Positions 1-10,125 of a stretch of DNA of 64,000 bases are shown here, in pieces. The stretch is from Artocarpus heterophyllus. Lineage: Eukaryota > Streptophyta > Magnoliopsida > Rosales > Moraceae. The translations under genes and the position numbers were made by a program. Where the stretch lies: NCBI GenBank assembly GCA_025403435.1, contig JAJQZP010000049.1, positions 1,183,487 to 1,247,486 of the forward strand, written 5' to 3'. Within the stretch, counting starts at the first letter, position 1; every line of letters starts with the position of its first letter. The notes below the pieces were generated by a model, which ran no database searches, was not told where the DNA came from, and saw only the letters and a program-made list of their open reading frames with translations.

Positions 1-363
1 CCCTATTCTATATGACATGCTATCAATATACATGGCAAATCATATTATAATACAGACATGCAAAGCAATCAAGCAAAGCTACAAGCAAAATAATAATAAC
101 CGTAATATTATGGTTCCACCCTAAAGAATAGAAAAATAAGATTACAAGGAATAATTGAGACATATTATCGATTCTTCATCTTTGAATCCTCAAGCTGTAT
201 CCTTCTTCATGAAATGCCCATCTTGAAGTCTTCAATCCCGTATGAAACGAATACTTCATATTTCCAGTCATATCCAAATTTAATGTTTCTTAGAATTGTC
301 CCAAAAACAAAATTAAAACTGCATTGAAAACTACACATTTTTTGAAAAAATTTCGAGCTCTCA

Positions 364-575
364 GTCGGCAGGCCGATTTGGGTGATCGGCTTGCCGGTCA
401 TGCTCCATCGGCCTGCCGATCAAGAAGATCGGCTTACCGACTCATGAAAGTTTGGCAGTTCGGCCTGTTGCTAGAGCCACCTGATTTTTGCCCAACTAAC
501 GGCCTATCGAACCTCACATCCGACCTGCCGATCTGTGACCATCGGCCTGCAGAACTATAAGGTCGGCATGCCGAC
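364..575. repeat. 21-22 bp periodic palindrome array in leader of element D
   Basis: Palindromic 14-bp units of the type GTCGGCAGGCCGAT or ATCGGCCTGCCGAT start at about 364, 385, 407, 428, 459 (weak), 498, 519, 541 and 562. Within runs the start-to-start spacing is 21 or 22 bp. The half-site is TCGGC/GCCGA around a central AG, CT, TT or AT. The array is GC-rich in a very AT-rich setting. Function is unknown; two helical turns per unit suggests sites on one DNA face, or small RNA hairpins. Confidence 0.85.
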
Positions 576-1061
576 TGAGTAGAAATCTCCCATTCCAAAA
601 AATACAATTTTTAATGCAATTATCAATTTTATTTTCAACAATTCAAAAATATAAAATTAGAGACTCAGGATATACCTGGGAGTGTCATCATCAATCTTCT
701 AGATCCGTCTTTTCTAAATAATTATTTAATTACTAAATTTTTACAAATTTAAAATAAATAATAATTCCTAGACGGAGATGATAGTCTGCCATCTAATTGC
801 ATAAAAAACCTATATACATATTCTAACCTCTAAGGAATCATAACCGGCATTAATTAATTAATAAATAATTAAATAACAATTTAATCAACCATAATTAATA
901 AATAAACATTCACCATATAATCCATGATAACATAAAATTATATAGAAACCTAGAGTGCCAACTCTCTATAAAATTAAATTGAAGCATAGAAGAGATTAAG
1001 ATCACAAAATTTATACATATAGTATGATCACAAACCTATAAATTTATGTAAAAACCATAGC

Positions 1062-1073
1062 ACTGATACCAAT
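1062..1073 (-). other. Primer-binding site of element D
   Basis: On the minus strand this reads as ATTGGTATCAG followed by a decayed GTGC, the usual plant copia primer site complementary to the 3' end of initiator tRNA-Met. It directly abuts the LTR end at 1074. Confidence 0.8.
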
Positions 1074-2501
1074 TGTTGGAAACATAGTACGCAGTGAAAT
1101 TTTAAAAATTTTACATTAGAGTATTTTTCAAAACACAAGTTTGATATCCTATATGCATAAATTAACCAGATCTTACTAACCTTTGTATGTCGAAGAACCC
1201 TCGCAAAACGTGAAGAGGAGTAACGTTCCAGAAGAGCCTCAACCAACTGGACTTCTTTGCCATTCTCTATCCATGATCGGAGTGAGTGTAGGCTCACACT
1301 TACAGCTCTTCCACCAGGTGACTCTCCTTCCAACCAATCGAGAGAACTCAAAGCTGGAGTTTGTGATTTGTGAACAAAAGCTCTCAGGGAGTTTTTAGAT
1401 TCTCAACTACAAAGTATCACTCTTAATCTCTCAATTGATCTGAGTAACTCTTAAGACTTACTCCCTATTTATAGAGGTTGGGTCCAGGGTCAATCCTTAT
1501 TAGATTAGGTCTCAAAATTCAAAACAGAATCAAATTCGAATCAATATCTGATAAGATCCGCGTCAAAACACGTGATATTATCCATCGTTCATCGGCAGGC
1601 CGATCAGGATGATTGGCAGACAGAACTGGCCCATCGGTAGGTCGAACTGCCGAATAAATATCTCCACAAATCTTTTATTTTCCACCTGAGATTCTATAGG
1701 ATAAAGTCTTAGTTTTAATTCAAATAACCCAATAGAAAAGTTATCTGATTAAAACAACTTTATCTAGATAATCTCTAAGAAAATAATTAAATTTCCAATA
1801 ATTCTACAAGTTTTTCTTGATCTAATTTATCCAAAAATTAAATCAACCGATAAACAGACAAGAATTATCTAATCCCAATAATTCAACAAGTTTATCTTGA
1901 ATTTTTTTTATCACAAAATTAATTCAATAGATAAACATACATGAATTATTTGATTTTTCTAAATTTCAACCAATGTAATAAATCCGACATAAGTTACCAA
2001 TTATTGGAAAAGCATGTTGTATCATTACAGGATGTTGTGAGCTAGCAAAGGGGACCAAATGGACCTATATAGTTCAAGCTCCCGATAATTACAAAACCCA
2101 ATACCCTAGATATACATTTCATAATTATCAACTCCAACGCTACTCCACTAAAAGCATGGAGCTGCACTCTCAACTACATAACTTTACGAAGCCCGTATAG
2201 CTAAGTCTCCATGACATATCATAGTGTATCATATCCCCATGTGATTATCCATAATTGGCTAAAGGACAAGTTTTGTCTTACCTTTCTAATTATTTTTATC
2301 TTACATTCCGTTATCTCACCGTCGAAAAACTTACCATCCAAAGATAGTATACCATTCGGTTACACCTATGTATCTAAATAGTTGAGCGCTCTAGTTTTCG
2401 AATTACAAGATAATGCATATATGAGGATATGATTACTCCTAAAGAGAAGCTATGGATTCCATATCTATGAATAACAAGTCTACGCTGCCAAGAGTCATAC
2501 C
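1074..2501 (-). repeat. 5' LTR of element D, U5/R/promoter-proximal segment (split)
   Basis: The segment begins with TGTTGGAAACA (minus-strand LTR end CA) and runs to the insertion point of element C. A minus-strand TATA box, TATAAAT, lies at 1468-1474. Three palindrome units start at 1591, 1612 (weak) and 1633, each 21 bp apart, about 120 bp upstream of the TATA box in transcription direction. The LTR resumes at 12122 after the 9.6-kb insertion of C. Confidence 0.88.
2497..2501. repeat. Target-site duplication of element C, left copy (atacc)
   Basis: The bases atacc immediately precede TGTTAGACATG at 2502 and recur at 12117-12121 directly after the LTR end CCAACA. Confidence 0.93.
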
Positions 2502-3938
2502 TGTTAGACATGTATGCTCTAAGGAGTAAAAATGTAATACGTTTTTGGAGACATTTTTATCAATAAAGAATTTATTCGTTTATATATACCAAATATTGTC
2601 CTCTTTACGTTAATATTTGTTGAATGTATGATAAGCAAACAGTAGTCTGAGACTGTCAGTCTAAACCTTAAGAGTTGGGCATATGATGGGATGATTATGC
2701 GGTAGACACGACTCTTAAGGTGATGGTCTAAAATATATGATCCGCAATCGAGGGAATAAAGTTGGGCGCTTTATTCATGTAAAGATTGTTATGTTGTCTA
2801 TATCCCTTTTGGGAGATGGTTTGTCTTGGCCATCGGAGTTGGACTCCGTGAATAGAAACATTGGCGCGTTGTCATAGGTGACGATATGTTGGATCGAGAC
2901 ATAAAGTGAATTGATTTGGATTAATAATTCTGTCTTGGCAAATCGATTCACTTTAGACAATCATTCGTATTGTGTCTTAATCCTGAGATGAATAATGGGC
3001 CCGTTGTCTCGACTTGTGTCTTTTGATGTACCAATGGGTGACTCCCACATCTCTATAGTGGCATGCATGCCGGTACGTTGGAGGCATGACTCTTGGTAGC
3101 GTAGACTTGTTATTCATAGATATGGAATCCATAGCTCCTCTTTAGGAGTAATGATATCCTTTTATATGCGTTGTCCTGTAATTGGAAAACTGGAGCGCTC
3201 AACCATTTGGATACATAGGTGTAACCGAATGGTATACTATCTTTGGATGGTAAGTTTTCTAATGGTGAGACAATGGAACGTAAGATAAAAATAATCGGGA
3301 AGGTAAGATAGAACTTGTCCTTAAGCCGGTTATGGATGATCATATGGGGATACGATACACTATGATATGTCATGCAGACTTAGCTACACGAGCTTCGTAA
3401 TTCTATAAAGTTCGAGAGTGCAGCTCCAAGCTTTTAGTGGAGTAGCGTTGGAGTTGATAATTGTGAAATGTATATCTGGGATATTGGGTTTCATAATTAT
3501 CATGAGCTTGAACTTTATAGGTCCATTTTGGTCCCCTTTGCTAGCTCATAAAATCCTGTAACGACACGGCGTGCTTTTCCAATAATTGGTGACTTATGTC
3601 GGATTTATCAGATTGGTTTAAAATTTATAAGAATCAAATAATTCATGTCTGTTTATCGGTTGAATTAATTATGTAAGAAATTAGTTCAAGATGAACTTGT
3701 TGAATTATGGCGTTCGGATAATTCTTGTCTGTTTATCGGTTGTTTTAATTTTGGACAATTAGAACAAGATAAACTTGTAGAATTATTGTGAATTGATTTA
3801 TTTTCTTAGAGATTATCTTCATAAAGTTTGTTTTGATCAGATATCTTATTTATTGGGCTATTTGAATCAAAACTGAGACTTTATCCTTTAGAATCTCGGG
3901 TGGAAAATAAAAGATTCACGGAGATTTTTTCTCGACAG

Positions 3939-3995
3939 TTCGGCCTGTCGAACTGGCCAGTTCGGCCTGCCTATCACACAGTTCGGCATGCCGAC
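3939..3995. repeat. Three-unit palindrome array in U3 of the 5' LTR
   Basis: Units TTCGGCCTGTCGAA (3939), TTCGGCCTGCCTAT (3961) and TTCGGCATGCCGAC (3982) are spaced 22 and 21 bp. They end about 119 bp upstream of the TATA box, where an enhancer would sit. The last unit holds GCCGAC, which matches the plant DRE/CRT core RCCGAC; binding is not shown. Confidence 0.85.
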
Positions 3996-4098
3996 CGCGA
4001 CAGTTAAGATTACGCGTTTTTCACGCGTATCTTATTAGATATTGATCCGAACTTGATTCTGTTTCGATTTTTGAGACCTAATCTGATATGGACTGACC

Positions 4099-4120
4099 CC
4101 AAGGACCAATAGGTATAAAA
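4099..4120 (+). promoter_or_regulatory. Core promoter of 5' LTR: CCAAT and TATA boxes
   Basis: GACCAATAGG is followed by TATAAAA (4114-4120). The equivalent place in every other LTR of the family keeps TATAAAA, TATAAATA or TATATAAA. Transcription would start about 30 bp downstream, giving an R-U5 of roughly 370 bp. Confidence 0.7.
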
Positions 4121-4516
4121 AGGGAGTGAGTCTAATGATTTACTCAGATCAATTTGAGAGATTAAGAGTGATACTCTTCTAGTGAGCATCTGAAAACTCC
4201 CTGAGAGCTTTTGTTCACAAATCACGAACACTAGCTTTGGGTTCTCTCTATTGGTTGGAAGGAGAGTCACCGGTGGAAGAGCTATACGTGTGAGCCCACA
4301 CTCACTCCGGTTGTGGATAGAGAATAGCAAAGAAGACCAGTTGGTTGAGGCTCTTCTGGAACGTTACTTCTCTACACAGGTCGCGGAGGTTCTTTAGCAC
4401 ACTGAGGTTAGTAAGATCTGTTTAATTTATACATATAACATGTCAAACTTGTGTTTTGGAAAATACTCTGATGAAAAAAATTTTAAAATTCCGCTGCGCA
4501 CTTTGTTTCCAACAAT

Positions 4517-4529
4517 TGGTATCAGAGCC
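4517..4529 (+). other. Primer-binding site (tRNA-iMet type)
   Basis: TGGTATCAGAGCC starts two bases after the LTR end. It matches the complement of the plant initiator tRNA-Met 3' end used by most plant copia elements. Confidence 0.93.
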
Positions 4530-5033
4530 GAGGTTTTTACATAAATTTGTAAGTTTGTGATCATGTTATATGCATAAATTTTGTGATCTTAATCTCTCCA
4601 ATGCTTGAATTAAATTTTATAAAGAGATGGCACTCTAGGTTTCTATATAATATATATGTTGTTATGGATTATACGGTGAATGTTTATTAATTAATTATGG
4701 TTGATTAAATTGTTGTTTAATTATTTATTAATTAATTAATACCGGTTATGGTTCCTTAGAGGTTAGAATGTGTATCTAGGTTTTTCATGTAATTAGATGG
4801 CGGACTATCATCTCCGTCTAGGAATTATTATTTAAATTTTTTTTTAATTTGTAAGAATTTTGTAATTAAATAATTATTCGAAGAAGACGGAACGAGAAGT
4901 CAGAACTTAAAGATTGATGATGGCGCCTCCAGGTATTTCCTGAGTCTCTAATTTTATGTTTTTGAATTGTTGAAAATAAAATTGATGAATTGCATTAAAA
5001 TTGTATTTTCTGGATTGAGGGTTTTCTGCTCGG

Positions 5034-5192
5034 TCGGCATGCCGGACCTCACAGTTCGGCAGGCCGAAGGTCACAGATCGGCAGGCCGGACGTACGGTCC
5101 GGCAGGCCGACAGTGGGGCAGAAATTTTGGTGCTCTGCCGGCAGGCCGAACCTTCATGTTCGGCAGGCCGATCACCTAGATCGGCCTGCCGA
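5034..5192. repeat. Seven-unit 21-22 bp palindrome array in leader of C
   Basis: Units start at about 5034, 5055, 5077, 5097, 5137, 5159 and 5180, for example TTCGGCAGGCCGAA at 5055-5068. Spacing is 20-22 bp except a 40-bp step that leaves room for one lost unit near 5118. Unit centres are mostly AG; the last is inverted (CT) and the first is a perfect CATG palindrome. These units are among the GC-richest DNA in the window. Confidence 0.9.
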
Positions 5193-5682
5193 CCGAGAGC
5201 TGCCAGGTGTCCAGAAAAGGTGCGATTTTTCCAGTGCAGTTTTAATTTTATTTTTGGGACAATTCTAAGAAACATTAAATTTGGATATGACCGGAAATAT
5301 GAAGTGTTCGATTCATACGGGATTGAGGACTTGAAGATGGATATTACATGAAGAAGGATACAGCTTGAGGATTCAAGGATGAAGAATCGATAAATGTCTC
5401 GATTATTCTCTTGTAATCTTAGTTTTTCTATTCTCTAGGTTGGAACCATAATATTACAGTTATTATTATTATGCTTGTAGCTTTGCTTGATTGCTTTGCT
5501 TGTCTGCATTATAATATGATTTACCATGTATATTGATAACATGTCATATAGAATAGGGAGTGCCGCTCATATTAAAATTGTTCATGCATAATTTTAAAAT
5601 AAAACCTTGGCTTCAAAAGATTGAGTGGGAGAAGGTTTTCGAAAAGAGAACCTAAGGCCTCCATCGTTGGTCCATAGGAAGA

Positions 5683-6009
5683 ACATGATGGTCCCAACCC
5701 CTAGGAAGGGATTTCTATCATGTACCAGATTGGATCTCTGAAAGGATAAGGTATTTTAGTATGATTTATGGTTGCACACCCCTAGGTGGTGATTATAAAT
5801 CATGGATAAAATATTAAAACGGTGGTTATACACTCACGTTAATTTTATTATTAACCTCCCCTAGGAGCTCTGTTAATAAAATTAATGGCCAAAGAAACGA
5901 TTATTAGTATATGCTGGATCATACGAGTCCTGGATGGCATATATTAATCAGGAGGGGATCCGTGTTCCTGATTGAATTTGACATGACTCCCCTAGGAGCT
6001 TGTTGAATT
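5683..6009 (+). promoter_or_regulatory. Cluster of six hairpins, four with CCCCTAGG near the apex
   Basis: Arms seen directly: H1 ACATGAT/ATCATGT (5683-5689/5717-5723). H2 TATTTTA plus ATGATTTAT with ATAAATCAT plus TAAAATA (5752-5769/5795-5813). H3 14 paired bases with a 3-nt bulge (5839-5855/5872-5885). H4 ATTAGTATATGC/GCATATATTAAT (5903-5914/5937-5948). H5 AATCAGGA/TCCTGATT (5946-5953/5966-5973). H6 AATTTGACA/TGTTGAATT with two GU pairs (5975-5983/6001-6009). CCCCTAGG lies near the apex of H1, H2, H3 and H6 (5698, 5779, 5858, 5989). A role in RNA dimerisation, packaging or translation is inference. Confidence 0.75.
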
Positions 6010-6100
6010 ATGAGTTGGGAATTATCGTTGTAAGGTTGTGATATTTTCAAGGTTTTGACACATAAACACATTTGTATGATTTTACATGATTGTGTTATCT

Positions 6101-6154
6101 TACTAAATTATTATATATGTTTCCTTATGTTTGGTATATGATTCTTTATTGTAG
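6101..6154 (+). promoter_or_regulatory. Possible 3' splice site just before gag
   Basis: TACTAAA (6101-6107) resembles a branch point and lies 47 nt before a pyrimidine-rich TTATTGTAG (AG at 6153-6154), eight bases upstream of the gag ATG codon. The AG and branch-like motif also appear in the minus-strand copies near 14490, 44145 and 51730. No donor site was assigned, so an intron is only a suggestion. Confidence 0.4.
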
Positions 6155-6161
6155 ATTGAAA

Positions 6162-8210
6162 ATGTCTAAAAACGCTTTATCATCGATACTTGACAAAAGC
6201 CAATTAACCGGTGAGAACTATAATGATTGGAAACGGAACCTGGACATCGTCCTTTCCTTTGAGAAACTGAAATATGTTCTGACAACTCCTTGTCCTCCCG
6301 AGCCTACGGGAGACTCAAGTAATGAGCAATTCCAAGCGTACGACCGCTGGAAAGATGCTAATGATCAGGCCCGCTGCTATGTTATGGCTAGCATGAATAA
6401 TGTGTTGCAGGCTCAACATCAGGATTATGAGACTGCGAAGCAGATCTTGGATAATCTTGAGGACATGTTTGGAGGCCAGGCCATAACAAAGCGGCAAGGG
6501 GCGCTTCAGAAACTCTTAAACTGTAGACAGAGACCGGGGACATCTGTAAAGGAGCACATGATGTTGGTCATGGGTTACCTCGCTGAGGCTCAAACCAATG
6601 GAGCCGACATCGATGCTGAAACTCAGATGACTATGGTCTTTGAGACTCTGTCTAAGGAATTTATTCCGTTTAGAGCTACTTTTAATCTAAGCAATAGACG
6701 GGATATGACCTTGACAGAACTGATGAAACAGTTACAAGAGTTTGAACTGCTGATCAGGGAGTCTCCTGCTGGTGGAGAGGCCAATATGGTAGCTGCTTCT
6801 GGTTCCAATCCTAACTCTGGGAATGGAAAGAAGCAACGGGCCAAAAGTGGGAAGTCTTCTTTTCCTATTGCTACCAAGAGCAAGAAGAAGAAGAAGAAGA
6901 ACCCAAAGAAGCTTAAGTGCTTCTTTTGTGGTAATGTCGGGCATATAAAGAAGCATTGCAAGGACTTCCTTTCCAAGGGAGGTAGGTGTGATCTTCTATA
7001 TTTAGAAACTTGTTTGGTTGAGGAATCCAGTGACATTTGGGTCATAGATTCCGGTGCAACTAATCATGTTTGTGTTTCTCTGCAGGGATTCAAAGAAACG
7101 AGAAGTCTACTTCGTGAAGACTTAACGCTTCGGATGGGCGATGGATCCTTGGTCTCAGCGGAAGCAGTGGGAGATGTCCATCTTTATTTTGATAATTATA
7201 GGAGTTTAATTTTGCGAGATTGTTTTTATGTTCCTAAATTTAAAAGGAATTTAATTTCTGTATCTTCTTTATTTAAAGACTCCTACGTGGTATCTTTTAA
7301 TGAAAAAGTGGTGATTCGTAAAAACAAATCTTTTATCTATTCTGGATGGATGCAAAATAATCTATATTTTATCAAACCTAAGATGGACCTATTGCTTAAT
7401 GCTGAGATAAAAGATAATGACTCAAAAAGACTTAAAACTTCTCACTCTAATAAGACTTATCTTTGGCATTTGCGCCTTGGCCATATTAACCTAAATAGGA
7501 TTCAAAGGTTGGTAAGGGATGGACCTTTAAGTCACTTAAAGGTGGAATCTATACCTCAATGTGAGTCTTGTTTGGAGGGTAAAATGACCAAAAGACCATA
7601 CGGGTCTAAGGGCAATAGGGCCGAAGGGGTTCTAGAACTTGTGCATAGTGATGTTTGCGGACCGATGAACATCCGGGCACGAGGAGGGTATGAGTACTTC
7701 GTTACTTTTATTGACGATTACTCAAGATATGGGTATGTGTACCTAATGCACCACAAAAGCGAAACTTATGATAAGTTCAGGGAGTTTCAGGCTGAAGTGG
7801 AAAAGCAGTTGGGTAGACCCATAAAGGCACTTCGATCTGATCGAGGTGGGGAATACTTTTCTGATGAGTTCTTGGGACACTTGTTAGAGAATGGGATTTT
7901 ATCCCATTTGACTGCGCCGGGTACTCCGCAGCAAAATGGCGTAGCAGAGAGAAGGAATAGGACTTTGTTGGACATGATTCGGTCCATGATGAGTTATTCA
8001 TCATTGCCTTTATCCTTTTGGGGATATGCACTACAAACCGCATGTTATCTTTTGAACAATGTGCCTTCAAAATCGGTCCCTAAAACTCCTCACGAGTTGT
8101 GGACAAGACGGAAGACATCCTTAAACCATATTCGCATATGGGGATGTCCAGCTCATGTCTTGTTTAAGGATCCGAATAAGTTGGAAGCACGTTCAGAAGT
8201 GTGTTTGTAG
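6162..8210 (+). CDS. gag-pol: Copia Gag-protease-integrase polyprotein segment (element C)
   Basis: I start at the ATG in AAAATGTC at 6162; an in-frame ATG at 6090 lies upstream of the splice-like AG and reads into leader sequence. Visible parts are a UBN2-like Gag body (about residues 1-230), a lysine-rich stretch, a CCHC knuckle [14 protein letters not shown] (253-266), aspartic protease DSG (296-298), the GAG-pre-integrase HHCC zinc region (about 430-475), and the integrase core with D497, D560 and E596; the last two have the D-35-E spacing. The frame ends at 8208-8210 soon after the integrase core because of a short deletion around 8200. In related copies this sequence runs on into RT, so the split is a lesion of this copy. 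It acts in the cytoplasmic virus-like particle and in nuclear integration. Confidence 0.93.
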   Translation: MSKNALSSILDKSQLTGENYNDWKRNLDIVLSFEKLKYVLTTPCPPEPTGDSSNEQFQAYDRWKDANDQARCYVMASMNNVLQAQHQDYETAKQILDNLEDMFGGQAITKRQGALQKLLNCRQRPGTSVKEHMMLVMGYLAEAQTNGADIDAETQMTMVFETLSKEFIPFRATFNLSNRRDMTLTELMKQLQEFELLIRESPAGGEANMVAASGSNPNSGNGKKQRAKSGKSSFPIATKSKKKKKKNPKKLKCFFCGNVGHIKKHCKDFLSKGGRCDLLYLETCLVEESSDIWVIDSGATNHVCVSLQGFKETRSLLREDLTLRMGDGSLVSAEAVGDVHLYFDNYRSLILRDCFYVPKFKRNLISVSSLFKDSYVVSFNEKVVIRKNKSFIYSGWMQNNLYFIKPKMDLLLNAEIKDNDSKRLKTSHSNKTYLWHLRLGHINLNRIQRLVRDGPLSHLKVESIPQCESCLEGKMTKRPYGSKGNRAEGVLELVHSDVCGPMNIRARGGYEYFVTFIDDYSRYGYVYLMHHKSETYDKFREFQAEVEKQLGRPIKALRSDRGGEYFSDEFLGHLLENGILSHLTAPGTPQQNGVAERRNRTLLDMIRSMMSYSSLPLSFWGYALQTACYLLNNVPSKSVPKTPHELWTRRKTSLNHIRIWGCPAHVLFKDPNKLEARSEVCL

Positions 8211-10111
8211 GATATCCAAAAGGGACTAAAGGGGGTTATTTTTATAACCCAAAGGAAAATAAAGTCGTGGTTTCAACTAATGCAACTTTCCTTGAGGAGA
8301 GTTACATGAACGACTTTAAACCTCAAAGCAAAGTGGTGCTTGAGGAGTTGAGGGGTAATCCGTTTACTCCAGAGGTTCCAAACGAAACAATTCCGATCGG
8401 TGTAGAAAAACCAAACAAACCTGAACAACAACCTCAGGGGCTTCGACGTAGTGGGAGGATCGGGCGTCAACCTGAGAGGTATATGTTCAATGGGGAGGTC
8501 TTTTTGGCTGAACCGGATGAACATGACAGGGATCCTTATACTTACGCAGAAGCTATGGAGGATGTTGATTCAAGACTCTGGACAGAGGCCATGAACATTG
8601 AGATGAAGTCTATGGAGACTAATCGGGTCTGGGAGCTTGTGGATCTTCCCGAAGGGATAAAACCCATTGGGAGTAAGTGGATCTACAAGAGGAAAAGAGG
8701 AGTGGATGGAAAGGTCGAAACCTTCAAGGCTAGACTGGTAGCTAAGGGTTATACGCAAAAGGAAGGAATCGATTATGAGGAAACCTTTTCGCCTGTAGCC
8801 ATGCTTAAGTCCATCCGGATTCTCTTGTCCATAGCTGCCGCTCTCGACTACGAGATTTGGCAGATGGATGTCAAGACGGCTTTTCTGAATGGCTATCTTG
8901 ATGAGTCCATTTATATGGAACAACCAGACGGGTTCAAGGTCACGGGTCAAGAGGGTAAGGTTTGTAAGTTGCTAAAGTCTATTTATGGACTTAAGCAGGC
9001 TTCTCGTTCTTGGAACATAAGATTTGATCAAGTGATCAAGACTTATGGGTTCTCACAAAATGTGGATGAGCCATGTGTTTACAAACACATTAAGAATGGG
9101 AAGGTGGTTTTTCTACTACTCTATGTAGATGACATTCTGCTAATTGGCAATGACGTTGGGGCATTATCATCGGTCAAATTATGGTTGACCAAGCAGTTTG
9201 ACATGAACGACTTGGGTGAGGCTAATTTTGTTCTCGGTATCCAGATCTTTCGGGATAGGAAGAATAAAATGATAGCTTTGTCACAGGCCGGCTACATAGA
9301 TAAAATTCTCAGGAGGTTTACAATGCAGGATTCCAAGAAAGGCGGGCAACCATCTAGGTCTGGAATTACTCTTTCTAAGAGAGACTCTCCAAAGTCTTAT
9401 GAAGAAAGAGAATACATGAAGAAGGTACCTTATGCTTCGGCAGTGGGTAGTCTCATGTATGCCATGCTTTGTACTCGACCGGATATTAGCTATGCGGTCG
9501 GGATTGTGAGTCGATTTCAGGCGGATCCAGGACCGAACCATTGGGTTGCGGTAAAGCATATTTTCAAGTACCTAAGAAGGACTCGAGGGTATATGCTTGT
9601 GTATTCGGGTGAGGATTTAACTCCTCTAGGATACACTGATTCGGATTTTCAATCCTGCCTGGATTCTAGGAAATCGACATCGGGGTTTGTGTTTACTCTG
9701 GGTGGCGGTGCCATCAGTTGGAGAAGTGCGAAGCAAGATTGCACTTCGGATTCAACGATGGAGGCCGAGTATGTGGCGGCTAGTGATGCTTCGAAAGAAG
9801 CTGTGTGGCTCTGCAAGTTCCTTGGGGATCTTGAGGTAGTTCCTAATATGGATAAAGCGGTATCACTGTACTGTGATAACAGTGCGGCGGTAGCTAATGC
9901 TAAGGAACCAAGATTTCACAAGAAGAGTAAGCATATTGATCGGAAGTATCATGTGATAAAGGACTTCGTTGAGAGCGGGCATGTCACGGTATGCAAGATC
10001 ACGTCTGAGGACAATTTAGCTGATCCATTCACGAAGACACTTACTGGGAGAGTCTTCGAGAGGCATGTGGAAGCTATGGGGATGCGAAATTTGCAGTATT
10101 TACTCACTTAG
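8201..10111 (+). CDS. pol: Copia integrase tail-RT-RNase H segment (element C, frame-shifted from upstream)
   Basis: There is no real start codon; the frame is the continuation of the polyprotein after a deletion of about 4 bp relative to the minus-strand copies (tail ...FVGYP starts at 8204). It contains the integrase C-terminal [14 protein letters not shown] region, RT with [23 protein letters not shown] and catalytic YVDD (residues 308-311, DNA 9122-9133), and RNase H with TDSD, MEAEYVA and CDNS acidic residues followed by [12 protein letters not shown]. It stops at 10109-10111, just before the polypurine tract. No envelope-like frame follows. This copy keeps an arginine codon CGA near its end where the tandem copies have stops. 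Apart from the frameshift the catalytic residues look intact. Confidence 0.93.
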   Translation: MFVGYPKGTKGGYFYNPKENKVVVSTNATFLEESYMNDFKPQSKVVLEELRGNPFTPEVPNETIPIGVEKPNKPEQQPQGLRRSGRIGRQPERYMFNGEVFLAEPDEHDRDPYTYAEAMEDVDSRLWTEAMNIEMKSMETNRVWELVDLPEGIKPIGSKWIYKRKRGVDGKVETFKARLVAKGYTQKEGIDYEETFSPVAMLKSIRILLSIAAALDYEIWQMDVKTAFLNGYLDESIYMEQPDGFKVTGQEGKVCKLLKSIYGLKQASRSWNIRFDQVIKTYGFSQNVDEPCVYKHIKNGKVVFLLLYVDDILLIGNDVGALSSVKLWLTKQFDMNDLGEANFVLGIQIFRDRKNKMIALSQAGYIDKILRRFTMQDSKKGGQPSRSGITLSKRDSPKSYEEREYMKKVPYASAVGSLMYAMLCTRPDISYAVGIVSRFQADPGPNHWVAVKHIFKYLRRTRGYMLVYSGEDLTPLGYTDSDFQSCLDSRKSTSGFVFTLGGGAISWRSAKQDCTSDSTMEAEYVAASDASKEAVWLCKFLGDLEVVPNMDKAVSLYCDNSAAVANAKEPRFHKKSKHIDRKYHVIKDFVESGHVTVCKITSEDNLADPFTKTLTGRVFERHVEAMGMRNLQYLLT

Positions 10112-10125
10112 TGCAAGTGGGAGAT
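10112..10125 (+). other. Polypurine tract of element C
   Basis: TGCAAGTGGGAGAT lies between the pol stop and the 3' LTR start TGTTAGACATG; the purine run AAGTGGGAGA would prime plus-strand synthesis. Confidence 0.85.

Larger units (their letters stand above)
1..1073 (-). mobile_element. Leader (5' untranslated internal region) of copia element D, cut by window edge
   Basis: This stretch is the reverse complement of the leader of element C: position 1 matches about 5558 and 1073 matches 4515. It contains no coding sequence. It runs from the primer-binding site at its right end towards gag, which lies outside the window to the left. It carries a long palindrome array (364-575). D is the element whose 5' LTR was later split by C. 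The orientation is minus because the PBS complement (gataccaat) sits immediately left of the LTR end TGTTGG at 1074. Confidence 0.85.
2502..4514 (+). repeat. 5' LTR of element C
   Basis: It starts TGTTAGACATG and ends CCAACA, with imperfect terminal inverted repeats TGTT(A/G)G. The U3 part is about 1.6 kb, estimated from the TATA box at 4114. It contains a three-unit palindrome array (3939-3995). The paired 3' LTR lacks exactly one unit. Confidence 0.95.
4515..6161 (+). other. Long structured leader of element C
   Basis: This is 1.65 kb between the PBS and the gag ATG with no substantial open frame. It holds the seven-unit palindrome array at 5034-5192, six consecutive hairpins at 5683-6009 and a good 3' splice site at 6154. 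The same layout recurs in the leaders of element E and both internal regions of the tandem block, so the structures are family features. Confidence 0.85.

Noticed and set aside
2775..2960. Antisense 61-codon frame repeated in several LTRs
   Set aside because: No motif, no independent start context, and decayed in other copies; explained by shared LTR sequence.
3110..3373. Conserved 87-codon antisense open frame in the LTRs (also 10734-10997 and 58096-58359)
   Set aside because: The frame is broken by an extra T in LTRs A, B and C of the tandem block and by a deletion in E's LTR; similarity follows from LTR identity, not coding selection.
5034..5192. Resemblance of the palindrome array to a CRISPR array
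   Set aside because: Units are degenerate, only 14 bp, with 7-8 bp spacers, and lie in a plant retrotransposon leader with no cas genes.
4907..5275. 122-codon antisense frame across the leader palindrome array
   Set aside because: Composition is driven by the GC-rich palindromes; the frame is absent or shifted in other leaders.
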